From the NCBI GenBank assembly GCA_905181595.1, contig CAJIYI010000001.1, positions 587,938 to 651,937 of the forward strand: a DNA stretch of 64,000 nt, read 5' to 3'. This stretch comes from an uncultured SAR86 cluster bacterium (GTDB lineage: Bacteria; Pseudomonadota; Gammaproteobacteria; Magnimaribacterales; D2472). The translations under genes were made by a program, and so were the position numbers. Below are positions 27,290 through 37,439 of the stretch, piece by piece (position 1 is the stretch's first letter; each line of letters starts with the position of its first letter). A model generated the notes under the pieces. It worked only from the letters and a program-made list of their open reading frames with translations. It ran no database searches and had not been told where the DNA came from.

Positions 27290-28720
27290 TTATTCTCTAT
27301 TAAAGCAGATCACTTTTGATTGCGTCATTTCTTGTATTGCATAACGCACGCCTTCGCGCCCTAAGCTGCCACGTTTATAACCGCCAAAGGGCATGGCATC
27401 AAAGCGAAAGTCGGAAGAATCATTGATCATCACGCCACTTGCTTCTAGGCTATCTGCTGCTTTTAAAGCCGTTTCCAAGTCAGAAGTAAAAATACCTGCA
27501 TGCAAACTATAATCTACACGATTTGCCCAAGAAATTACCTCATCAAAACAATCAAATGATTCCAAGATAACGACTGGAGCAAAGACTTCTTTCATGCATA
27601 ATCGAGATGTAGCAGGAACCTTAGTCAATACTGTTGGGGTATATATATTATCGTTACGTTGATGCCCTGTTAGTAACATAGCGCCTTGCTTAATTGCATC
27701 CTCCACCCAAGATTGGATACGCATGGATTGCTCAGGCGTTATCATCGGTCCAACATCGGTTGACTCATTCATAGGATCACCCACATTGAGTGCTTTTGTT
27801 TGTTCGACAAATGCTGGTAAGAATTTATCGAAAATACTGCGTTCAACAAAAATACGTTGGGTACCGATACAATTTTGGCCCGATGCCCAAAAAGATCCCG
27901 AAACTGTTGCTTTTACTGCCTTATCAAGATCGCTGTCAGCCATAATAATTACCGGCGCATTGCCTCCCAAATCCATTGTTATTTTTTTTAAGCCAGCAGT
28001 CTTTGTAATTGCTTCACCTGTTGTCATTCCTCCTGTAAAGGAGACCATACGAATATCATTAGCAGATACTAGTTCCCTTCCAATATCGGCATCGCCAATC
28101 ACCACAGAAATAATATGCTTATTTAATCCTGCGCGCACAAACGCATCAACCAGTTTAATAGAAGATAGTGGAGCAAGTTCTGACGGTTTTAAAATAACAG
28201 AATTACCAGCAGCAACTGCAGGCCCTAACTTGTGCGCAACCAGATTAAGAGGATCGTTGAATGGAGTAATCGCCAATATAATACCTAGAGGGTCGACGTG
28301 GGTGTAGCCTTGTCTTCCTATGGCACCCTCAAAGGAATCAAAAGGAATTATCTCACCACTTATTCTCTTAGCTTCTTCTCCGGACAATTCCAGTGTATTA
28401 ATGCACCGGGTTACTTCTTTGCGGGCCTGCATAATAGTTTTTCCTGCCTCGTTCACTATTAATAAAGCAAAGTCTTCTAGCTCATCACGAACAATGGCAG
28501 CCGTTGCAAATAAAATATTGGCACGCTGATAACGCGCTAATTTACGACTGATTTCAAAGCCGTGTTTGGCACTTACTAACGCAGCCTCAACATCTTTTGA
28601 AGTTGCCGCAGGAATAGAATCAATAATGATCTGTGAAAAAGGGTTTATTACATCAATCATTTGTTGATGCTGTTTATTTTTCTCAAGTGATTCAGTGTTA
28701 AAGGATTTCATACTAAACAT
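27290..28720 (-). CDS. NAD(P)-dependent aldehyde dehydrogenase
   Basis: 476 residues. The ALDH core shows ITPFNDPLN (about 156), SFTGGMTTGEAI (about 225), the catalytic Cys in SGQNCIGTQR (about 285), and the EVFAPVV motif. The general-base position normally Glu in E-L-G-G is Asp here (MDLGGNAP, about 251), a rare but conservative change. The start overlaps the homoserine dehydrogenase stop by eight bases, so the two are coupled. The pair suggests oxidation of the aldehyde made by the partner enzyme, perhaps aspartate semialdehyde to aspartate. This role is inference. Confidence 0.85.
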   Translation of the reverse strand: MFSMKSFNTESLEKNKQHQQMIDVINPFSQIIIDSIPAATSKDVEAALVSAKHGFEISRKLARYQRANILFATAAIVRDELEDFALLIVNEAGKTIMQARKEVTRCINTLELSGEEAKRISGEIIPFDSFEGAIGRQGYTHVDPLGIILAITPFNDPLNLVAHKLGPAVAAGNSVILKPSELAPLSSIKLVDAFVRAGLNKHIISVVIGDADIGRELVSANDIRMVSFTGGMTTGEAITKTAGLKKITMDLGGNAPVIIMADSDLDKAVKATVSGSFWASGQNCIGTQRIFVERSIFDKFLPAFVEQTKALNVGDPMNESTDVGPMITPEQSMRIQSWVEDAIKQGAMLLTGHQRNDNIYTPTVLTKVPATSRLCMKEVFAPVVILESFDCFDEVISWANRVDYSLHAGIFTSDLETALKAADSLEASGVMINDSSDFRFDAMPFGGYKRGSLGREGVRYAIQEMTQSKVICFNRE

Positions 28721-29759
28721 TCACACGCTGATGAATTGCAATAATATCTGACAAGATAGCGTATGCGGTCTCAGTTCGTCCTGCACCAGGTCCAGAAATC
28801 GTCACATCACCCAGCATTCCTGAGGTAAAAGTGATCGCATTAACCACGCCATTGATACTGCTAAGTGGATGAAATAGGTCAAGCTTCTTTGGTGAAACAC
28901 TTGCAATAATAGACCCATCGTCTTTCTTGCTAGCCTCACCTATAAGCTTCCAATGCTGACCTTCCGCAACGGCTTCTTTTACCATAGCTTCAGAAAGGCA
29001 AGTAATGCCTACACACTTAACATCATCTTGAGTTAAATTAGCACCCCATAAGCGATTCGCCAAAACTATAACCTTTAACATTACATCCTTACCTTCAACA
29101 TCAGCACTAGGGTCCGCTTCAGCAAATCCTTGTTGCTGTGCAGAGGTAATAGCATCTGTAAAAGTTTGACCTTGCTCAACCAAACCCAAAACATAATTTG
29201 CAGTGCCATTCATGATGCCAGTGAATTTATTAATCTCACTGCCCTTCATTAATTTGTCTACAAAGCGAAGGATTGGTGTGCCGCTCATCACAACGCCCTC
29301 ATATTCAAAACTGACATTATTTATTAGCGCTAAATCCATTAACTCCTTTTCTGCAAAAGCAAGAGGGCCTTTATTTGTAGTTGACACATGCTTGCCATTA
29401 GCGAGTGCCCAGCGACAATGCGACGTAGCAGCCTGTCCTGTAACTGAGTCAGTTACCGTGGCCTCAACAATAATATCTGCATTGCTATTTTTAATAATGT
29501 CTTCATTGTCTGCCTTTGCATTCCCATTTCGCAATGAAGCAAAAGCTCCTTCAGCTACCGGCAATTCGTTAAGTAAGTCTAAGTCGATACCTTCTGGTGA
29601 ATACACTGATCCTAAAAATATATCTGAAACTGCAACAATGCGTATATTAAAACCCATTTCACGATAAAAATTTTCTGGATTTATCGAAATAATGTTAGCT
29701 AGAGCTCTATTAACACCGCCAAAACCAATAAGTGCAATGTTGTAATTGATTTTATGCAT
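28713..29759 (-). CDS. Homoserine dehydrogenase (stand-alone)
   Basis: 348 residues, catalytic domain only, with no aspartokinase and no ACT domain. The Rossmann loop is ALIGFGGVNRAL (9-20), the catalytic region has TTNKGPLA (about 132), and the signature GIMNGTANYVL with PSADVEGKDVMLK follows. Biosynthetic enzymes usually carry an ACT domain for feedback by threonine; its absence, with an ALDH and an Lrp regulator beside it, points to a catabolic, homoserine-oxidising role. That reading is inference. Confidence 0.88.
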   Translation of the reverse strand: MHKINYNIALIGFGGVNRALANIISINPENFYREMGFNIRIVAVSDIFLGSVYSPEGIDLDLLNELPVAEGAFASLRNGNAKADNEDIIKNSNADIIVEATVTDSVTGQAATSHCRWALANGKHVSTTNKGPLAFAEKELMDLALINNVSFEYEGVVMSGTPILRFVDKLMKGSEINKFTGIMNGTANYVLGLVEQGQTFTDAITSAQQQGFAEADPSADVEGKDVMLKVIVLANRLWGANLTQDDVKCVGITCLSEAMVKEAVAEGQHWKLIGEASKKDDGSIIASVSPKKLDLFHPLSSINGVVNAITFTSGMLGDVTISGPGAGRTETAYAILSDIIAIHQRVNV

Positions 29760-29923
29760 AATGCGAAACCTCTAAAATTGAATTTTCGCTATTATTACAA
29801 AGGAGGCTCCAAAAGACTTGCACGAATCAACCAAAGATATGGTCAAAATGACTATATTGATAGGCAATATACCCAAATAAAATGAACTATAAAAAACAAG
29901 TTAGAAACTAGTTAAAAGCATGC

Positions 29924-30370
29924 TTATTGAGAGGATTTTGTTTCAGATAAAACAAAAACTGTATTTGTGTTGTCAACACTTTTTAGATTGCTTATGTCTT
30001 TCCATATTTCATGAATACGCTCTTGGGAGGATGCACTTACATTAAGAAAAATATCATATTCACCACTCACAATGAAACAGGATTTTATTTCTGGTACCTT
30101 GTCTGCATACTCAATCACTTCGTTATTTCGCATACGATCTTTACGAAAAACCATAATAGATGCAACTACTGATTCATTATCAGTCAAACCATCACCTAAG
30201 ATTGCTGTGTAGCCTTTAATAAAGCCAGATTTTTCTAGCTTACTTATGCGATTGGTTACCGCGTTACGTGATAAATTCACATGATGAGACAAGTCAGTTA
30301 TTGATATGCGTGCATTGCCTGTCAATGCTTGGATAATCTTATGATCAAAATTGTCTAGCTGTGTTTTCAT
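29924..30370 (-). CDS. Lrp/AsnC family transcriptional regulator
   Basis: 148 residues. The N-terminal winged helix-turn-helix is LDNFDHKIIQALTGNARISI, then LSHHVNLSRNAVTNRISKLE with the recognition helix. The C-terminal RAM domain (about 70-140) has IMVFRKDR and VSGEYDIFLNVSA. Lrp regulators often sense an amino acid and control the adjacent catabolic genes. It lies upstream of and on the same strand as homoserine dehydrogenase and ALDH, with a 164-base gap for a regulated promoter. Confidence 0.9.
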   Translation of the reverse strand: MKTQLDNFDHKIIQALTGNARISITDLSHHVNLSRNAVTNRISKLEKSGFIKGYTAILGDGLTDNESVVASIMVFRKDRMRNNEVIEYADKVPEIKSCFIVSGEYDIFLNVSASSQERIHEIWKDISNLKSVDNTNTVFVLSETKSSQ

Positions 30371-30436
30371 CGGAATAATACTATCACAAGACTTTAATTT
30401 TTTTTAATGGTAAGAATACCTAGCCTAATATTATTA

Positions 30437-30470
30437 GAGGTCGCCAGTTCGAACCTGGTTTCCCGCTCCA
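30437..30470 (+). repeat. Attachment-site repeat, distal copy
   Basis: This is an exact 34-bp copy of the tRNA-Gly 3' end (27222-27255) with no 5' half and so no functional tRNA. It is preceded at 30420-30430 by CTAGCCTAATA, an 11-mer that recurs at 33600-33610. Confidence 0.9.
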
Positions 30471-30491
30471 GTTTCTTACCTTTCACATATA

Positions 30492-31460
30492 TTAAATTAG
30501 CAATAATTCTTTTTGTATACTTTCATCAAGCAGCGGTAACAGTTCTGTGCTTTTGAGATTCTCTTCTAACTGCTCTATTTTAGAGGCTCCTAGAATTACG
30601 GTTGAAACATTTTCATTTAACAGACACCAGGCAATAGCTAGCTTAGACATACTTACATTTAATTTTTCTGCAATAAGAACTAATGATGCAACTCTTGTCA
30701 TTCTCTCTTGACCACGATCAGACTCAACCATGCTCTTCTTGAGCCATTCATAACCTGCTAAAGATGCTCTTGATCCTTCGGGAATTCCCTCTAGATATTT
30801 TCCTGTCAAAGCACCAGAAGCCAAGGGTGACCAGATTGTTGTTCCAAGTCCATATTTCTCGTAAAGAGGCCCATATTCCTTTTCGAATCTATTCCTATCA
30901 AGAAGATTGTATTGAGGCTGCTCCATAGTAGGAGGGGTTAGATGATTTGCATAAGCAAATTCATAAGCTTCTGAAATTTCTTCTGCACTCCATTCAGATG
31001 TTCCCCAATAGAGAATTTTTCCTTGTGTTACGAGATTATGCATTGCCCATACAGTTTCGCTAATAGGAGTATCAGGATCTGCTCGATGACAAAAATATAG
31101 ATCTAAATAATCAACCTGCAACCTTTCCAAAGCTTGGTGACAGGCTTCGGTTATATGTTTTCTGCTTAGCCCTATTTGAGTAGGCAGGGGATTTTCTTTG
31201 GCGCCGAAAAATACTTTTGAAGATACACAGTAAGAATCTCTTGGGTTGCTGAGTGCTTTAAGCGCTTTGCCCATCACCACCTCAGATTGTCCTCTCTCAT
31301 AACCCTCAGCATTATCAAAAAAGTTAATGCCTGCATCTAAGCAAGTTCCGAACATCTTTTCAGCTAAATTTGTATCTACTTGCTTATTAAATGTTACCCA
31401 AGATCCAAATGATAACTCCGAAACTTTTAATCCTGATCTACCTAAATTTCTATATTTCAT
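30492..31460 (-). CDS. Aldo/keto reductase
   Basis: 322 residues from the ATG at 31460 (KYRNLGRSGLKVSELSFGSW), the usual family N-terminus; a longer frame from 31526 would add 22 residues that lie inside the upstream peptidase gene. The catalytic tetrad is visible: Asp and Tyr in FFDNAEGYERGQSE, Lys in SSKVFFG, His in YFCHRADP. The family match is to the potassium-channel beta-subunit-like (AKR6/YghZ) group. It starts seven bases after the S9 peptidase stop, so the two form an operon. Confidence 0.88.
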   Translation of the reverse strand: MKYRNLGRSGLKVSELSFGSWVTFNKQVDTNLAEKMFGTCLDAGINFFDNAEGYERGQSEVVMGKALKALSNPRDSYCVSSKVFFGAKENPLPTQIGLSRKHITEACHQALERLQVDYLDLYFCHRADPDTPISETVWAMHNLVTQGKILYWGTSEWSAEEISEAYEFAYANHLTPPTMEQPQYNLLDRNRFEKEYGPLYEKYGLGTTIWSPLASGALTGKYLEGIPEGSRASLAGYEWLKKSMVESDRGQERMTRVASLVLIAEKLNVSMSKLAIAWCLLNENVSTVILGASKIEQLEENLKSTELLPLLDESIQKELLLI

Positions 31461-31467
31461 ATTGTTA

Positions 31468-33551
31468 TTAATTAGTTTTGTCCTTGTCAGTCCGATATCG
31501 CTCAAACCAAGCAAGAATATGATCAACTTTTGATATCAGTCGCGATGGCCTTCCAGCAATCCCATGAGAAGTATCGGGAAGACGAACCATAGCACTATCT
31601 ACTCCTCGCAATCGAAGAGCTTGGTAGAATTGTTCGGTTTCCGAAATTGGTGTTCTTCTATCATCCTCACCTGTCAGCAACATGGTTGGTGTAGTTACAT
31701 TTCCCATGAGTGATAGCGGCGATCTTTTCCAATAATGCTCTAGATGCTCCCAGGGAGGTCCTGGAAATTGATGGTATATTTGACTAACCATAGAGTCAGC
31801 CGTAAGCGGTTTGCTCAGCCAGTTAATTACAGGTTTAGCAGCAACTGCTGCGTTAAAGCGATCAGTTAGGCCAACTGCATAAGCGGTTGCAATACCCCCG
31901 GCACTCCCACCAGCAATAAAGAGATTTTCGGCATCAACAAAGCCAAGATCGATCATCGCATCAATCCCTGACATGTGATCTGCAAAATCTTCACTGCTTG
32001 AATATTTGTACTGCAAAAGCAGAGCAAAATCTTCTCCATAGGATAAGCTGCCTCGATAGTTGTCATAGAAGACAACGTATCCAGCTGCAGCCATGATTTG
32101 CATTTCAGCCGAGAAATATGGGCCGTAAGCAAGATGTGGGCCACCATGAATTTCAAGAATCAGTGGGTACTTCTTGGATGGATCGAAGTCTGGTGGAGTG
32201 ATATACCACCCCTGTATTTCCTGACCATCAAAAGACGAGTTATAGACAATTTCATTAACCAATCCTAGTTTTTTATGTTCCAACAGATCTTCGTTTAAAG
32301 CAGTGAGAACTTTTGCCTGACCTTCATTGACGACAGCAATGTTAGCTGGTCGATTGGGCAGACCATAGGTGAAAGCAATTGTATTATTGATGGCATGGAA
32401 CCCACCTGAAAGATAAGGTCTTCCGACCGTTGTTCCGCCTAACCCTTTGATAACCTCATTAAATTTACCTTTGATGGTCACTTGACCAATCTTACGAACG
32501 CCTCGTTCGTCATATGCAAAGTAGAGAGATTTACTATCATTCGTCCAAATAACATTATTTGCATCTCCATCAAGGTCTTCTGTTAGGAGGCGTATATTTT
32601 TTCCATTTATATCCATGATGGCAGATGATCAGGCGTATAAGCTAGTGGCCGTCTGTCTTCTTGACTAAAAGCAATCAATTTTCCATTTGGTGAGATAACT
32701 GGGGAGCGCTCTGCACCAGGTTGAGTTGTAATTTGTTTAATTTCCTTTGTTGATAGTGCGACCGAATAAATATCAGCCTCATCGCTTACAAGCTCCCAAT
32801 CCTCAGAGCGGTATGCTGAAAAGAAAATACGATTGCTGTCTGGGGACCATGCAAGTGAACCATAGTGATTAAAATTTCCTTCTGTTAGTTGCCGTGCTGA
32901 GCCACCATCTGCAGGAATTACAAACACATGGCGGTAGGCTGGCTCAACAATTCCCTGACCGTCATACTGATATTGGGTCGTAGTAACAGTTATGGCTTTC
33001 TTTGCCCAAGAAGCGCCTTTGGGTTGCGTGCGTGGTTTTGCAATTGACTCGGATGAGGCTTTGACATTCATGGTGAACGCAAGCCACTTGCCATCGGGTG
33101 ACCAGGAGAGGCTCGAAGGTGACTCAAGCAACTGTGAAATTAATGCGGTCTCACCGTTATCAACCCAGCGGACATGAATCTGTTGTGAGCCACTATCATT
33201 GGAGACGAATGCAAGCTTTTTTCCATCCGGCGCCCACCGAGGTGTGCGTGCACTTTTTAAACCTGAGTAAAGTGGTCGGTGATCGTCACCATTGCTTGAA
33301 ACCTGCCATAAGTTAGAGCGTTCGCGATCTTTCATAATATCATTTGATCGGCGCACGTATACGATGGTGCTGCCATCGGGTGAGACTCGGGGATCCGATC
33401 CCCATTCAAGATCAAATACGTCCATTGGATCAAAGACAGCAAGGTTGTCTTCAGCATTAATAGACAAGGACATAATTACAGCTAGAGATAGAGCCAAAAA
33501 GGACCTGTTAGATAAAAGGAAAGCAAAGGGAGATGTTATTTTATGTTTCAT
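31468..33551 (-). CDS. Exported S9 family prolyl oligopeptidase-like peptidase (frameshifted near 32612)
   Basis: A signal peptide ends near SINA, followed by a beta-propeller region with WD/TolB-like repeats (WGSDPRVSPDGSTIVYV; PRWAPDGKKLAFVS; SWSPDGKWLAF). The frame from 33551 stops at 32607 and the second frame continues from DINGKNIRLLTEDLDGDANN. One base restores about 694 residues. The C-terminal alpha/beta hydrolase has the nucleophile in GGSAGGIATAYAVG, Asp in LTGEDDRRTP and His in DTSHGIAG. It probably degrades peptides in the periplasm. Transcribed with the aldo/keto reductase. Confidence 0.87.
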
Positions 33552-33629
33552 TGAAACAGCATAATTGATAAAAATTGCATATAAAAGTTAAAAAAATATC
33601 TAGCCTAATAATGAGATGTTGAAGGTTAC

Positions 33630-33663
33630 GAAATACTAATTCAAACTTGGTTTTCTATCACCA
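33630..33663 (+). repeat. Possible decayed third copy of the tRNA-Gly attachment repeat
   Basis: TTCAAACTTGGTTTTCT (33640-33656) aligns to the T-arm region TTCGAACCTGGTTTCCC of tRNA-Gly with 13 of 17 matches. All four mismatches are G-to-A or C-to-T transitions, and the segment ends in CCA at 33661-33663. CTAGCCTAATA, the 11-mer found before the distal repeat, lies at 33600-33610. The similarity is short and one indel is needed, so chance cannot be excluded. Confidence 0.35.
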
Positions 33664-33709
33664 CTTTTTTTGATTGTAAGCATTACAATAATCATATGTA
33701 TTTTAAGTT

Positions 33710-35474
33710 ATGACATTACCTAATTATCAAATAGGTTTACTAACTCTCATTATTCCATTATTGATATCTTGTGGAGGGGGAGGTGGTGGCTCTGCCCTTG
33801 AAATTCCTGCAGTCACTCCATCCTTTAACATTTCAGCAGCTGCTGGTGTCAATGGATCTATTTCTCCCTCAATGGTTTCGGTTGTCCAGGGTCAGACTGC
33901 CACATTCACAGTAACGCCTGAGACAGGATATTCTGTGTTATCTGCATCCGGCTGCAATGGCACATTGAGCGAAAATACCTATACTACTGGCACTATTTTA
34001 GCGGCATGCTCAGTGACAGTTCAATATGCAAAGTATATGAGCACTGTCTTCGAAACATCAGCCTATGAATTTCCTTACCCAGGAGATATGTTGGAAAGCT
34101 TGTGCATAGAAGATCCATCATCTGTGCCCGTTTCTTCCTCTATTTTTCTACCAATAGATTTTAATCTGGATACTTTTAACGACTTAGTAGTCCACTATTG
34201 GTGTGGTCCGAAGGCTCAAGGGCAGTATCTTGATAGGCCTACACCAGATGCAATGGTGGCTTTTAAAAATAATGGTGACAAGACATTCTCACTTGCCAAT
34301 ACAGAGGTCTTTGGCTCTGAAAGCGTTAAGCTAGGCGGCTCAACCAGGAAAGGTGTGCTGGCTGATTTCAATGGCGATAACTATCTTGATATTTTATACG
34401 CCCTCAACAGAGAAGATGGAAGAGCTCAAGGCTGCGATGGTTGCGGTGCTTCGAATGAGGCACCTCAAAAAATTATTTTGTCTAATGGTGACGGCACTTA
34501 TACAGTTACCGACTTAGGCTTTAGCGAATGGACTCATGCAGTTGATGCGGTTCAGCTCTCCTCTGGCAGCTATGATGCAGTGATCTCTGGTTTTCGCAAT
34601 AACACCGTTACTGGTTTCCGGTTCATAGTTAGCCCTGAGCCCTTCGGCGGCTCTATGCAAGAAGTAGCAGACTATGCAAATCCAGGAGGTCCTACGAACC
34701 GTTTTGGTGCCAGCACCCTTAGATTTTTTCCAGAACTTACACCTGCAGCTGGAAGCATGCTTGCTGTTTCTGATAGTGGAGATTGCGGCATTCAAGTTAA
34801 TCTAAGCAGTTTTTCAAAAGCCAGCGGTGCATGGAGTTTTGTTGATAAAACTGATTTTAATTGTCGCACCATCCCTAATGCATATCAGGGGTATACCAAT
34901 GAAGTTGGGGATCTTACCTTTAGTAACTATCGATGGGCAAGATTACACGGGGGGAGGATTCGGTAACGAGGAATCATGCACCTTGAGCTCATCGCCCGGC
35001 GATGCCCTGTGGCTGTGGTCAATTTTCAGCCCAACCCATTGCAGGAAACTATGTGGAGGGTGTTGTATACAAGCAAGGAGATCTTCCAGTTCAAAATAGA
35101 CTGAATGTTTTTGATGTTAGCGATACTGCGCTTGTGCTTAAAACAGGAGTGGTTGTAAATGAAAAAATTGATGCGTTATACAGGATTGATGCCTGCAGAG
35201 ACATAAACAATGATGGTTATGATGATGTGGTGCTGCTTCAAAATGCTGGAGGTGGCGGGAGAGGCAACAAACACCAGAGCTGAACCAATCATTTATTTAA
35301 ATGATAAAGAAAATCATCTGGTCAAGACTTGATCTGGGTGATTCCTGGAGATACCTGTGGTTGATAATAAGTGAAGACTATCTTGTGCATGGATTTTTAG
35401 CAGACATGAATGGAGATGGCATTGAAGATTTAGTTTATTTTAGAGCATCAAGCAGGATACATGCTCCATCATGA
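33710..35474 (+). pseudogene. FG-GAP repeat lipoprotein, broken by several frameshifts
   Basis: It starts with a lipobox (LLISCGGGGGG, Cys near 21), followed by a bacterial-repeat-type domain (SAAAGVNGSISPSMVSVVQG) and FG-GAP/VCBS calcium-loop repeats such as ADFNGDNYLDIL, RDINNDGYDDVVLL and ADMNGDGIEDLVYF. The frame changes at about 34950, 35020, 35278 and 35328, so at least four breaks separate recognisable pieces. The density exceeds that of neighbouring genes, leaving open true decay as well as sequence error. Intact homologues would be surface beta-propeller lipoproteins. Confidence 0.65.
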
Positions 35475-35525
35475 CACGCTTGGACCCTAGGCATATGACG
35501 AACTTTATCCGTGTTTATTGGGGCG

Positions 35526-37302
35526 TCAAAAACCTGAAACCTCTAGATTTTGATCTATATCTTTCAGAGCCTTCTGCAGATTGGCCTGATAGATTTCTTG
35601 GCCATGAGAGTAGGTTGCCACAACTATCTGAAGGTTTAACAAATCTCTGACGTCTTGCATAGATAGGGATTTTCTGATAGCACAACAAGATCAGCTAATT
35701 TACCAACCTCAATGGTCCCTTTGATGTCTTCCTCAAAATGCTGATATGCGGCATTTATTGTCATAGCCTTCAGCGCTTCATAGGTCGAAATCCTTTGGTC
35801 TGGTCCAAGCACTTTCCCGGATCTAGTAAGACGATTTGTGGTCGACCAAAGCAGCCTAATCATGTCTGGTGGAACAATAGGAGCATCATTGTGGACAGTG
35901 AAGGGCATCTTTCTTTTGAGGGTTGAGTTTGTTGGGCTTATTGCGAGAAGCTCTTTCATCGCCAAAGACAGAATCTCTATGCCAGTCTCCCCAGTAAAAA
36001 GTATGCGTTGAGAAATAAGATGGAATAATTTTAAGCTCCTTCATTTGATCAAGTTGATCTTCTCTAACTGTTTGCGCATGAATCATGACTGTTCGATGAT
36101 CCGAAGCAATAGAAGATTTCCGCACAGCTTCAAGCAACATGTCTGCCGCTGCATCTCCGTTTGCGTGAGCCATGATTGGAATTTCTGCCATTGAATATTT
36201 GTTAATGAGTTGATCAACTGACTCTTGAGGAATTAGAGGATAGCCTTTGTATTGTTCATCTTGACCATGAGGTGGGACGAGATAGGGTTTAGTAATGTAT
36301 GCAGTTTTACCTTGAGGAGAACCGTCTAAAATTAATTTAACTCCTCCCATTTTTAATCTACCTGAATAACCCCCAAAGTTTAGCGATTGAATTGATTCAT
36401 CTGGAACGCCTTGAGCGATTGGAAAGCTAATCACATCTATGGTCAGAAGATTTTGGGCATCAGCTGCTTGCAAGAGCCCAATTGACGCTTGATTTGATGC
36501 TCCGTCTTGCGCAGTGGTAATACCATTACTGGCATATACCTGCATGGCTTTAACAACGCTGCCCATGGGATCTTTGTATGAAGCCATGGCCAATTGTTGC
36601 ACAGGGTATGCTGCTGTCTCCTCTAAAACACCATTTGGTTGTGAAGAATTCATCTCTCTGCGGATTTTGCCACCAGGTGGGTCTTGCGATTCAGAAGTAA
36701 TATTGGCCAAAGATAAGCCAAGCGTGTTTGCTGCTCCCAGATGACCTGATACATGAATTAAATATATAGGATTGATTGTGCTCACTGCATCTAAATCTTC
36801 TCTTGTTGGATGTCTTTGCTCCTCTAAGAGCGAATCATCGTAACCCATTCCTATGACCCATTCGCCTGGTTTGAGATTTCCTTTTATTAATGAACTCTCT
36901 CAACTCCGACTGAATATTTTCGATTGCATTTACAGGACCCACAGGCTTGGATGCAATGTTTGCTACTTGAGTGGAAAAAGCCACAAAAGAAGCATGTCCA
37001 TGCGCATCAATAAAACCTGGCAATATTGATTGATCACCATAATCAAGATGTTTCCCTTGAATTTTTTTGCCTTCCTTGATGCTGCCAATCCAAACAATCT
37101 CTTTATCCGCAATAGCGATTGATAAAGGCTCAGCATCTTTATCTGCGTTCATTAAAATTACATTGCTTGAGCTTAAAATTAAGTCCGCCTTATTTGGAGC
37201 ATCAGAACAGCTAGCAAAAACTAAGAGCCCAAGAAAGATTGCGAAGGTTTTAGGGTTGATTATTAACATCTCTTTTGTGATTTTATTGGCGATTGATAGC
37301 AT
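35526..37302 (-). CDS. YtcJ-like amidohydrolase, lipoprotein (three frameshifts)
   Basis: Possible starts are 37302 or, better for a signal peptide, 37269 (MLIINPKTFAIFLGLLVFASC, a lipobox). Pieces in order: PGFIDAHGHASFVAFS (metal-binding His pair), the YIHVSGHLG-type stretch, NGITTAQDGA, MAHANGDAAADMLL, HAQTVREDQL, VHNDAPIVPPDMIRLLW and the closing EVGKLADLVVLSENP. Frame changes occur at about 36842, 35915 and 35660. After the last, LSMQDVRDLLNLQIVV runs to a stop at 35526-35528, beyond the obvious open frame. The family hydrolyses amides or cyclic amides in the periplasm; substrate unknown. Confidence 0.8.
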
Positions 37303-37439
37303 AGCTGTATTAGCCTTAATTTTAAACTAGTTGCATTCATACCGTTTATTTGATTAAGTAGAGTCTATATGTATTATTTATAACACTATAACTAGTTCAT
37401 TAATTACTAATTTTTACTTAATTTAGGAGCAGTAAAATT

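Larger units (their letters stand above)
27256..30470. mobile_element. 3.2-kb island integrated at tRNA-Gly, without integrase
   Basis: The segment runs from the end of the intact tRNA to a second copy of its 3' 34 bases. It holds three minus-strand genes (aldehyde dehydrogenase, homoserine dehydrogenase, Lrp-type regulator) and no integrase, transposase or excisionase. The direct repeat is the evidence for insertion. The missing integrase means it was mobilised in trans, lost the gene, or is the residue of a larger island. Confidence 0.65.

Noticed and set aside
27723-28307. A 194-codon plus-strand open frame
   Set aside because: It is antisense to the aldehyde dehydrogenase, whose motifs are clear; no ribosome site or family features.
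29203-29667. A 154-codon plus-strand open frame
   Set aside because: It is antisense to homoserine dehydrogenase; low-complexity composition typical of a shadow frame.
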